Origin: Porphyromonadaceae bacterium UBA4262 | Lineage (GTDB): Bacteria; Bacteroidota; Bacteroidia; Bacteroidales; Muribaculaceae | Direction: 5' to 3' | Length of the DNA: 64,000 bases | Assembly: GCA_002396085.1 (NCBI GenBank) | Contig: DGWI01000049.1 | Location: 1-64,000, forward strand | Notes under the pieces: model-generated | What the model saw: only the letters and a program-made list of their open reading frames with translations | The model's database searches: none | What the model was told of the DNA's origin: nothing | Position numbers and translations under genes: made by a program | In this document: in pieces, positions 26,398-33,444 of the stretch | How the letters are laid out: each line of letters opens with the position of its first letter | Position numbering within the stretch: the stretch's first letter is position 1

Positions 26398-26856
26398 TCA
26401 GGCATGGCGCGTCGCATGCAGTTTGCGCTGGCGGTACTGGCGTCGAGCGCGGTCCAGGATGGTGTCGGCATACTCCTCGCTGATGTAGAAGCGGTTGGCA
26501 CGGCAATGCTCTAGCACAAACTCGACGGCGCGTGCGATCGACATGCCGTCAGATGCGCACAACTGCGCCACGCGGCCGGCAATCTCATGCCACATCGCCA
26601 CTTGAAGCGAAGATGCAGTTGGCTTTTTACCATGACGCAGCAGTTGGCATACCACCTCGTAGGCACGCTTGAAACTGACATGATAACGCGGATGCCCATT
26701 GTTGATGACAAAGTGGATGGCATGGCGGCGAGGAGCGGGTGAACCGCGCTCGATCATCAACTGGAGGGTGGGGTTGTACAGTGCGACAAACTCCATGTCG
26801 CGAGCCTGGCAGTTGGCACTGCGGGCATAGGCTGAGGTAACTTCGGTGTTGTCCAT
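26398..26856 (-). CDS. Protein of unknown function
   Basis: 152 residues, basic C-terminus (RARRQYRQRKLH). It begins MDNTEVTSAYARSANCQARD and holds a run of amphipathic helices, for example AYEVVCQLLRHGKKP and EIAGRVAQLCASDGMS. No motif is recognised. It likely forms a transcription unit with the next unknown gene. A -7 box and a 10-bp inverted repeat lie in the 138-bp gap upstream. Confidence 0.65.
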   Translation of the reverse strand: MDNTEVTSAYARSANCQARDMEFVALYNPTLQLMIERGSPAPRRHAIHFVINNGHPRYHVSFKRAYEVVCQLLRHGKKPTASSLQVAMWHEIAGRVAQLCASDGMSIARAVEFVLEHCRANRFYISEEYADTILDRARRQYRQRKLHATRHA

Positions 26857-26899
26857 TGTTGGTTAGATTTAAGTGGTAATAATATAGGTATGATTACAT

Positions 26900-26930
26900 C
26901 GCCAATCGTGCCTCAACGCAACGATTGGCG
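26900..26930. other. 10-bp perfect inverted repeat in an intergenic leader
   Basis: CGCCAATCGT and ACGATTGGCG flank an 11-nt spacer. It lies after the ABC permease stop and just downstream of a minus-strand -7 box, so it may be the permease terminator without a T tract, or a leader hairpin or operator for the unknown gene pair. Confidence 0.6.
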
Positions 26931-26933
26931 ATG

Positions 26934-26941
26934 CAAAGATA
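26934..26941 (-). promoter_or_regulatory. -7 box TATCTTTG for the two unknown genes
   Basis: Exact TAnnTTTG match on the minus strand, 77 nt before the ATG at 26856; the inverted repeat follows directly downstream. Confidence 0.6.
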
Positions 26942-26994
26942 TAATCCACAAAAGGTAAAATGCAAACCTATGTGGTATTTTAACAAAACTTTAA

Positions 26995-28179
26995 CTATTG
27001 CAGCCACAGCGAGGCCACCTTGCGGCGAATGGCCAGGAGGTTGCCGGCTGTGATGAGGGTCATGATGACCAAGCCCACGGCAATGGCTAGCACCACACTG
27101 GCGCCCGAGACCCCGAAGGCATGCAGCATGGGCATGTACCACAGGCGGGCGAGCAGCATGAGCACGATGGCAAGCACCAGCACGGCAGCGTTGATGGCAA
27201 GCACAAGCAGCATGTAGGGCCGTGCCACCTGGGCGGGCGAGTAGCCCAGCAATAGCAAGTCTTGCAACTTGCGGGTGTTCTTCTGCAGCAACAGGTAGAT
27301 GCTGAGCATGAGCACAAAGAATGATAGCAGGCTGATGACCACGCCCACTGCTATGACAATGCTCACGATGACTGTGAGGAAGTAGTTGGCCTTGCTCGAG
27401 TTCATCTTGTCGCCCGCCACATCATAGTGGTGCTGAGCCATGTAATCCTCGATAGCCACATCGCCAGGGCTGTTGACCTCGATGATGAGGCGCAGCGGAC
27501 GCGTTATGTTGCCCTCGCCATAGCGGTCGTTGGCCCAGTGCATAAACTCGTCGGGCACGATGACGGTGTTCAGACGGTTGCTGAAGCCCACGATGCGGCC
27601 TGGCATCACCTCGTTGCGACCGTTGCCGGTGAAGGTGAACGACAGGGGTATCATGCCCACCTGCCCCTCACTGATGCGTGGCAGACCCTGAGTGGCGGCG
27701 AATCCGAAGTTGTAGAGCGACAGGTAGTCGCGAGACACGATGACGGGCACCTCGGGATGCGATGGGTCGAACGACCACTCGGCATCGGCCACGTCGATAA
27801 AGTCGGTGGGAATCGACTCAAAGAAGAACTGCGAGCGCATGGCGCGACCGCTGTTGCCCAGGCCCACAGTGGCGTTGATCGAGAATTCGCTGCTAGTGAA
27901 GCGCCCCACGGCGCGGCACCAGGGCTGTGCCTCGATGTCGGCGATGTCCTGGTCGCTGAACTCGCTGGTGCCGCCCATCATGGCACCGGCACTGGTGACA
28001 TTGCGCGTAATGACCAGGTAGTCCTTGCGGATGAACGACTCCTCGTCGTCAAACACGGGCTGCACATCGCGGTAGAACTGCACCGCCAGGATGACGATGG
28101 TCAGTCCCACCAAGTTGGCGAGTGAGAATCCTATCAGTTGTGACGCACTGATGTGAGTGCGCAATAATCTCCAAAGCAT
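26995..28179 (-). CDS. FtsX-like ABC transporter permease
   Basis: 394 residues. One N-terminal helix (LIGFSLANLVGLTIVILAVQF), a periplasmic domain of about 220 residues, then three C-terminal helices (YFLTVIVSIVIAVGVVISLLS, LLVLAINAAVLVLAIVLML, VVLAIAVGLVIMTLITAG) give the MacB/LolCE layout. LQDLLLLGYSPAQVARPYML between them is the coupling-helix region. It follows the ATPase gene by 9 bp, so the two form one transporter, probably for lipoproteins, lipids or a peptide. No membrane-fusion partner is adjacent. Confidence 0.87.
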   Translation of the reverse strand: MLWRLLRTHISASQLIGFSLANLVGLTIVILAVQFYRDVQPVFDDEESFIRKDYLVITRNVTSAGAMMGGTSEFSDQDIADIEAQPWCRAVGRFTSSEFSINATVGLGNSGRAMRSQFFFESIPTDFIDVADAEWSFDPSHPEVPVIVSRDYLSLYNFGFAATQGLPRISEGQVGMIPLSFTFTGNGRNEVMPGRIVGFSNRLNTVIVPDEFMHWANDRYGEGNITRPLRLIIEVNSPGDVAIEDYMAQHHYDVAGDKMNSSKANYFLTVIVSIVIAVGVVISLLSFFVLMLSIYLLLQKNTRKLQDLLLLGYSPAQVARPYMLLVLAINAAVLVLAIVLMLLARLWYMPMLHAFGVSGASVVLAIAVGLVIMTLITAGNLLAIRRKVASLWLQ

Positions 28180-28186
28180 AATTCTT

Positions 28187-28214
28187 AACTATAAACTTTT
28201 AACTATGGACTGAT
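28187..28214. repeat. Heptamer array over the ATPase-permease junction
   Basis: Four units: AACTATA, AACTTTT, AACTATG, GACTGAT. It overlaps the last codons of the ATPase gene (the C-terminal QSIVKSL), so the array has either entered or arisen in coding sequence. Confidence 0.6.
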
Positions 28215-28833
28215 TGAGTTGCAGATGGTTGCCCACGCTGGTGGCGATGATGCTGGCGCCCATGCGGGTAGCCTCGGCCATGACCAGATTGGCAACAATG
28301 CGGTTGTTGGTCTCGTCCAGGTGGCTCACAGGCTCATCGAGCAGGATGAAGTCGGCGGGTTGGCACAGGGTGCGGATGATAGCCACGCGCTGCTGTTGGC
28401 CGATCGACAGTTTGGCCACAGGACTGTTCACCTTGTCAGGTATGCCCAGGGCATCAAACCAGTCCAATATCTCGCGTTCGCTCTTGTGGCTCGTCAGGCG
28501 ATTCTTCAGTTGCACGTTCTCCATCGCCGTGAGCTCGGGGAACAGGCGCAATTCCTGTGGCAGATAGGCGATGTTGCGCTGGCGCACTTGGCACCACTCT
28601 ACCACACTGAGCGAGCGGATGTCGCGACCATCAAATCGCATCGTGCCGCTGTAGTCCACGCGGTAACCATACAGGTAGGCGCACAGCGACGACTTGCCCG
28701 TGCCGCTCTCGGCCACGATGAGGTAGTGCTGTCCGCGCTCCATCGTCAGGTCGCACTGCCACACGTCGCTGGGCAGGGCATCGCGCCCGGCAAACACCTT
28801 GGGTAGCGTATTGTTAAGTTCGATTTTTTCCAT
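28189..28833 (-). CDS. ABC transporter ATP-binding protein with altered catalytic motifs
   Basis: 214 residues from the ATG at 28833 (MEKIELNN); the ATG at 28845 lies inside the -7 box and cannot be used by that promoter. Walker A reads AESGTGKSS, the Q-loop YLPQE, the signature LSIGQQQR instead of LSGGQ, and Walker B FILLDEP followed by D-loop SHLD. The position of the switch (H-loop) histidine reads IIATSVGNH, so that His is missing. LolD/MacB-type enzymes normally keep it. It pairs with the FtsX-like permease. ATP binding looks possible; hydrolysis may be slow or need a partner. Confidence 0.85.
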   Translation of the reverse strand: MEKIELNNTLPKVFAGRDALPSDVWQCDLTMERGQHYLIVAESGTGKSSLCAYLYGYRVDYSGTMRFDGRDIRSLSVVEWCQVRQRNIAYLPQELRLFPELTAMENVQLKNRLTSHKSEREILDWFDALGIPDKVNSPVAKLSIGQQQRVAIIRTLCQPADFILLDEPVSHLDETNNRIVANLVMAEATRMGASIIATSVGNHLQLNQSIVKSL

Positions 28834-28842
28834 AACTGAGTG

Positions 28843-28850
28843 CAAAAGTA
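28843..28850 (-). promoter_or_regulatory. -7 box TACTTTTG for the ABC transporter unit
   Basis: Exact match on the minus strand, 9 nt before the ATG at 28833. It fixes the start of the ATPase gene. Confidence 0.7.
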
Positions 28851-28926
28851 ATCATTCACCCGCTAACTTCAGTGACATTTAACCATATTTAATTCAGTCG
28901 CCCATCTGCAAACCATCGAAATTGTG

Positions 28927-28934
28927 TACTTTTG
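28927..28934 (+). promoter_or_regulatory. -7 box TACTTTTG for hydE
   Basis: Ends 5 nt before the ATG at 28940, predicting a leaderless or nearly leaderless mRNA. Confidence 0.7.
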
Positions 28935-28939
28935 CCAAG

Positions 28940-29977
28940 ATGAAATCGCTTGTCGACATACTCGAGACCACAAATAGTCTGGACGGCGACCAACTAGCCG
29001 CATTGCTCACCACCCGCGATACTGACGTGGTCGACTATCTGCACCGTCGTGCCCGCACGGTGGCGCAGATGCACTACGGCACAGGCATCTATGTGCGCGG
29101 TTTGATTGAGTTGACCAACATTTGCCGCAACGACTGCCTCTATTGCGGCATCCGCCGCAGCAACACCCATGTCGAGCGCTATAGCCTCACCACCGATCAG
29201 GTGATGGCTTGTTGCGAACACGGTTATCGGTTAGGATTCCGCACATTTGTGCTGCAAGGTGGCGAGTGGGGCGATGAGCGAGCCGGGTGGATTGCCGACA
29301 TTGTCGCCGAGATGCGCCACCGTTGGCCCGACTGTGCTATCACTTTGTCGCTGGGCGAACACAGCCGCGAGGTCTACGCCCTGTGGCGCGATAGCGGGGC
29401 TGACCGCTACTTGTTGCGTCATGAGACCCACAATGCCGCACACTATGCGCAGTTGCACCCTGCCGAGATGAGTCGCGGCCACCGCTTGCAATGCTTGCGG
29501 TGGTTGCAGGAACTCGGTTACCAGGTGGGCACAGGCATCATGGTGGGCAGTCCGTGGCAGACGGTCGACCACTTGGTCGAGGATTTGCAATTCATTGCAT
29601 CGTTCAGGCCAGCAATGGTAGGGCTGGGTCCCTTCATCGCCCAGCACGACACACCGCTAGGCCACCATCCCAACGGTACCATCGACATGACTACCCGCCT
29701 CTACAGCATCATGCGGTTGATGTTGCCAGGTGCCCTCATTCCATCGACAACTGCACTCGCCACCCTTGCCCCTGAGGGTCGCTTGCAGGGCATCCTTGCC
29801 GGTGCCAATGTGGTGATGCCCAACCTCTCGCCAGGCGAAATCAGGGCACAATATGCCCTCTACGATGGCAAGGCTCACTCAGGCAGCGAGGCCGCCGAGG
29901 GGCTGCGCCAACTCGAGGCTCAACTCGCCACCATCGGCTATCACATCGACTGGTCTCGCGGCGACTGCAGGTTTTGA
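28940..29977 (+). CDS. hydE: [FeFe]-hydrogenase H-cluster radical SAM maturase HydE
   Basis: 345 residues from the ATG at 28940. The in-frame ATG at 28922 precedes the -7 box. The cluster motif is NICRNDCLYCGIR (Cys62, Cys66, Cys69), inside a BioB-like TIM barrel; GFRTFVLQGGEW and RHETHNAAHYAQLHP are typical of HydE rather than biotin synthase or PylB. HydE works on the dithiomethylamine part of the H-cluster together with HydG and HydF. It is a single-gene unit, 10 kb away from hydF and hydG on the opposite strand, and no hydrogenase gene is nearby. Confidence 0.92.
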   Translation: MKSLVDILETTNSLDGDQLAALLTTRDTDVVDYLHRRARTVAQMHYGTGIYVRGLIELTNICRNDCLYCGIRRSNTHVERYSLTTDQVMACCEHGYRLGFRTFVLQGGEWGDERAGWIADIVAEMRHRWPDCAITLSLGEHSREVYALWRDSGADRYLLRHETHNAAHYAQLHPAEMSRGHRLQCLRWLQELGYQVGTGIMVGSPWQTVDHLVEDLQFIASFRPAMVGLGPFIAQHDTPLGHHPNGTIDMTTRLYSIMRLMLPGALIPSTTALATLAPEGRLQGILAGANVVMPNLSPGEIRAQYALYDGKAHSGSEAAEGLRQLEAQLATIGYHIDWSRGDCRF

Positions 29978-29983
29978 CAGTGC

Positions 29984-30014
29984 GCAATGTAGGGACGCAG
30001 CCTGCTGCGTTGTC
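29984..30014. repeat. REP-like short palindromic element
   Basis: AATGTAGGGACGCAG, then CCTG, then CTGCGTTGTCG, with ACGCAG/CTGCGT as stem. A related decayed element starts with CAATGTAGAGACG at 4588 and a third-like GCGGCA/TGCCGC hairpin is at 50380-50396. Confidence 0.45.
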
Positions 30015-30046
30015 GTCAAACGAAGGTATCGGCTGAACTACTGCAA

Positions 30047-30598
30047 CTACTTTACTACTCCCTCTTGCTTCTCGCTGCGATAGAGTAGGAGCGAGTCGCT
30101 GGGCATGTGGTCCGAACCCAGGATGCGAGGCATGAGGTCTAGTGTAAATTCGTAGGGTTTGTTGCCCAGGGCATGGCGGGTGCCGAAGGTCGAGGCATCG
30201 GGATTGTAGGCGTAGAGCAGATTCAGCACAATGCTCACCGCCATCAGCCACTTGAACAGGAACAGTGCCGCCCCGCCCACACGGTCTAGACATCCCAAGC
30301 GGGCTGCCTTGATGACCTTGCGGGTGACATAACAGATCACCCTCAGTGTGAGTGTGACCAGCAGGAAAAACAGCGACAGCGACACGGCCTTGACCGTGAT
30401 CGAAGTCAACGGCCAGTTGGCAGCATCGGGATTGAGGACCAGGAAGATGCGCGTTATCTCGTCGCCGAAGAACAGGCACACGGCGATGCCCACGGCCCAA
30501 CTCACCAGCGAGGCAAGCTGCCGCACCAGCCCCTTGCGCCACCCTATCACTAGCGCCCCCAGCAATATCAACAACAATATCGAGTCAATCAGTGTCAT
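30047..30598 (-). CDS. CvpA family membrane protein
   Basis: 183 residues from the ATG at 30598 (MTLIDSILLLILLGALVIGWRKG). The frame is open 52 codons further up, but the -7 box lies inside that stretch and it has no family features. Four membrane segments are visible in the first 150 residues, with the CvpA hallmark G-x-x-KG-x-V-R-Q-L-A after the first helix. CvpA (colicin V production) proteins act in envelope homeostasis; the mechanism is not settled. Single-gene unit. Confidence 0.85.
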   Translation of the reverse strand: MTLIDSILLLILLGALVIGWRKGLVRQLASLVSWAVGIAVCLFFGDEITRIFLVLNPDAANWPLTSITVKAVSLSLFFLLVTLTLRVICYVTRKVIKAARLGCLDRVGGAALFLFKWLMAVSIVLNLLYAYNPDASTFGTRHALGNKPYEFTLDLMPRILGSDHMPSDSLLLYRSEKQEGVVK

Positions 30599-30646
30599 TG
30601 GTCGGAACAAAGAAATAATGAAGCCTGCAGAATGCTGCATGAGTTG

Positions 30647-30654
30647 CAAAGTTA
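30647..30654 (-). promoter_or_regulatory. -7 box TAACTTTG for the cvpA-like gene
   Basis: Exact match on the minus strand, 48 nt before the ATG at 30598. Confidence 0.65.
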
Positions 30655-30689
30655 CTACCGCAAACTCAATGTACACCAAGTGGTGAACA

Positions 30690-31550
30690 TTAGGTGTGTT
30701 TAACCGAAACATCTTGCCAACGCGGATTTTGAGATAATTCCGCTTTTGGGCCATAAAACGCTATGCGGGCATATTGGTCTCCACACAGCCAATACCGTAG
30801 CCATGCAGTCATATAGGCATCGCCTTCGTGAAGCACAAAACGATGTTCGACACTTGCCAGTCTGCCCAGGACAGTGGGAGAGTCTGTTGTGATGCTGTCT
30901 CCCAGAGCATGCATGGATGCGAGGGGTGATATCTGTTGGTCTATACATTTGGTTCCTGCCACCAATGGAGTGGGAATGTGAATGTTCTCGATTTCGCACC
31001 TCCACCGCAGGTTTTGAACCAATGACTGTTTGGGTACGCTTGCTGCATACAACACCTTGAATCTGCCGTCCTTGGAGGCTGCATTGATAGCGCCTAGCGA
31101 ACCTTGAGAATGTCCGACAACCCCCAATCTGTCGGCATCGATGCATTGATATAAATCGTGATTGGGTGTTTGACCCATTGCTAATGCAACTTCCAACGAT
31201 TGCAACGCAGAATCGCCACTCCATGCGTTACTATCATCATTTCCAACAACTATAAATCCCCATGAAGCCAAATGTTCAAACACAGGGCGGTAATGAAGTG
31301 CCTTTAGTCCTGTGCCATTGACCATAACTATCATTGGCATTTTTCCAATGACATCGGGAAGGAACACATGAACTCCATTTTCGTGTATATATCTAACCCT
31401 ACAATAGCCATTTGCATGATATTTTTGCTCAACTGGACACGGGTAAATCTTGTGATTATAAAACTGGCGAACAGCAGGAAACATTGAGCAATAAGCCAAT
31501 GTCCCCCACCTCAATAGACATTCACCAAATCTTATCATCTCACCAGTCAT
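30690..31550 (-). CDS. Alpha/beta hydrolase (dienelactone/PET hydrolase-like)
   Basis: 286 residues. The nucleophile elbow is VVGHSQGSLGAINA, the oxyanion loop is MVNGTGLKALHY, and VEHRFVLHEGDAY holds the likely catalytic His. There is no clear signal peptide, although a weak hydrophobic stretch lies at residues 15-25. It follows the second transglutaminase-like gene by 37 bp and could be co-transcribed. Codon use is richer in A/T than in its neighbours (many ATT, AAA, TAT codons), which suggests recent arrival or weak selection. The substrate is unknown. Confidence 0.8.
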   Translation of the reverse strand: MTGEMIRFGECLLRWGTLAYCSMFPAVRQFYNHKIYPCPVEQKYHANGYCRVRYIHENGVHVFLPDVIGKMPMIVMVNGTGLKALHYRPVFEHLASWGFIVVGNDDSNAWSGDSALQSLEVALAMGQTPNHDLYQCIDADRLGVVGHSQGSLGAINAASKDGRFKVLYAASVPKQSLVQNLRWRCEIENIHIPTPLVAGTKCIDQQISPLASMHALGDSITTDSPTVLGRLASVEHRFVLHEGDAYMTAWLRYWLCGDQYARIAFYGPKAELSQNPRWQDVSVKHT

Positions 31551-31587
31551 AAAACATATTGAGGGGTTTCAGCAACGGCAACCCGAA

Positions 31588-33444
31588 TCACTTGCGTTTG
31601 AGGACAATGCGCTGGTCATAGGCTTTCTTGGCGGCGGTCTTGAGGCGGCGCAGATTCTCGTACTCGTCGGCGGGATATAGCCCGTTGCGAATCAGCAGGC
31701 GTGTGACAACGGTGACCTGGTTTTCGTGTTGGGTGAAGGTCTGGTTGACCTCGCCCAATGCGTTCGTTAAGCTGACGGCATCGGGCAGTGCCTCGACCTC
31801 ATAGCCCTCGGGCAGCGACACCATCAGGGTGTCAACATCTTGATAACCATAGTCGATGTCGACCAGTTGTGCACGCTTGGGCAATGCGCGAGGCACTGTG
31901 GCACTGTGGAAGATGCCCACGGGCACAAACATGCGCGACCCCGTGATGTTGACCAGTTTGCGGCTCTCAACCTGCATGTTGACATCGATGTGAGGTGTCA
32001 AATAACTGTCTTTGTGTTCCTCGAGTTTGAAATCCTTGAGCGTTGCCATGCCCACATTGAGGCGTCCCAGCATGGCGTCGCGGCGTTGCTGCTCGGTGCG
32101 TTGAGTCAGCGACATCAAGTCTTCATATTGCCGGCGTTCGCTGCGCTGACTGATGTCGAGCACAGCACTGCCATCGGGCTGCAGGGCAATGTGTGCCGTG
32201 CTGCGTTGCACATTCTGTTCGGGGGCATAGTTGGGCAACTTGACCAGATGTCCGCCATCATCATCGCAGATCAGCGCATCGTTGCCGGCAATGCCGTCAT
32301 GCACATGCCCCAGTGGCACGTGGGCCGATGCCGTGCATTCGAGCCACAACGTGTCGCCTGGCAGTGGCACCTGGACGATGACGTGGTTGAACTGGTTGCT
32401 CGGAAAGTCGGTGACGAGGCGTGGCCGGTGGCTGTTGATGACCACATAGTTGGCAGGCACGCCCACCTCGTGCAACATGGCGCACATGTAGTTGGACAGC
32501 CCCTTGCAGTCGCCGAAACCCGTGCGACACACCTCACTGGCGGCAAAGGGTTGCCATCCGCCGATGCCCAACTGGATGCTCACATATCGTGTGGTCTGCG
32601 CCAGGTAGTGGTAGATGGTCTCGACCTTGCTCCGTGCAGTGGTGCAGGTATCGGTCATGGTGTGAAGCCTGGCCTTGAGGTCTTCGGTCAGTTCCTGTCG
32701 GTCGCTGCGCAACTGGTGGCACCATGCCCCGAAGGCTTGCCACGACGACATGTCGCCAGGCACACCATGGAACTCAAATTTGCTGGGTGCCCACAGAATT
32801 CTCGGCACAATTTCACGAGCGGGCGGAGCGTAAGGCTCACTCTCGATGGCAGGCAGATTGTCCATGTGCGCCTCATAGCGGATGCGCCCGTCGTCCAGTG
32901 TGTTCTGCCTCACGGTCGCTGTGGTGTTCTGGCACTGATAGCGGCACTGCATCTGCGACGGCACAATCAGTTCGTAACTCGCGTGTTCGACCGTGCCATT
33001 GTAAGACGGCAGGGGAGCAAATGCCGGGAAACTGAAACAGCCGTTGCTGGCCTCCTCGGTCCAGTTAAACTCGATGGTGATGGGATAGGTGGGCGGCACA
33101 TAGTCGAGCGAGAGGGTGAAGTAGTCGTCCATGAAGTTGCTGCTCAAGTCACTGCGCTTGAGGTCACCCTTCTTGAACTTGCGCACTTGCTTGCCTTGCG
33201 CGTCGGTGACTTGGCATGAGAAGTCGACAAGTTTTTCCCACTTGCTGCACATGGTCATAAAGTTGGCCAGATCCTTGGCCCGCTCGTGCATCAGACGATA
33301 GACCTGATGATAGGTAGTGCGCATGTGGCTCATGTCGCGGCACTCGACCCGTGTGGTCGACTCGACCACGACGACATCGACCGTCTGAGCAGCAACGCTC
33401 AACCAGCCGACGAGCATCACCAGTATGATAGCATATTTCCTCAT
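31588..33444 (-). CDS. DUF3857/transglutaminase-like secreted protein
   Basis: 618 residues with a signal peptide (MRKYAIILVMLVGWLSVAAQ). A DUF3857 beta domain (about 25-235) is followed by a transglutaminase-like core (about 265-385): GFGDCKGLSNYMCAMLHEVGV with the active-site Cys, NSHRPRLVTDFPSNQFNHVIVQV with the His, and WLECTASAHVPLG with the third residue. The C-terminus is beta-rich. The catalytic triad looks complete. Bacteroidales encode many such pairs and their substrate is not known. It overlaps the upstream paralogue by 4 bp (ATGA). Confidence 0.87.
   Translation of the reverse strand: MRKYAIILVMLVGWLSVAAQTVDVVVVESTTRVECRDMSHMRTTYHQVYRLMHERAKDLANFMTMCSKWEKLVDFSCQVTDAQGKQVRKFKKGDLKRSDLSSNFMDDYFTLSLDYVPPTYPITIEFNWTEEASNGCFSFPAFAPLPSYNGTVEHASYELIVPSQMQCRYQCQNTTATVRQNTLDDGRIRYEAHMDNLPAIESEPYAPPAREIVPRILWAPSKFEFHGVPGDMSSWQAFGAWCHQLRSDRQELTEDLKARLHTMTDTCTTARSKVETIYHYLAQTTRYVSIQLGIGGWQPFAASEVCRTGFGDCKGLSNYMCAMLHEVGVPANYVVINSHRPRLVTDFPSNQFNHVIVQVPLPGDTLWLECTASAHVPLGHVHDGIAGNDALICDDDGGHLVKLPNYAPEQNVQRSTAHIALQPDGSAVLDISQRSERRQYEDLMSLTQRTEQQRRDAMLGRLNVGMATLKDFKLEEHKDSYLTPHIDVNMQVESRKLVNITGSRMFVPVGIFHSATVPRALPKRAQLVDIDYGYQDVDTLMVSLPEGYEVEALPDAVSLTNALGEVNQTFTQHENQVTVVTRLLIRNGLYPADEYENLRRLKTAAKKAYDQRIVLKRK

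Noticed and set aside
31840..33219. A 459-codon open frame opposite a DUF3857 gene
   Set aside because: Shadow frame; the minus strand carries a signal peptide and transglutaminase triad.
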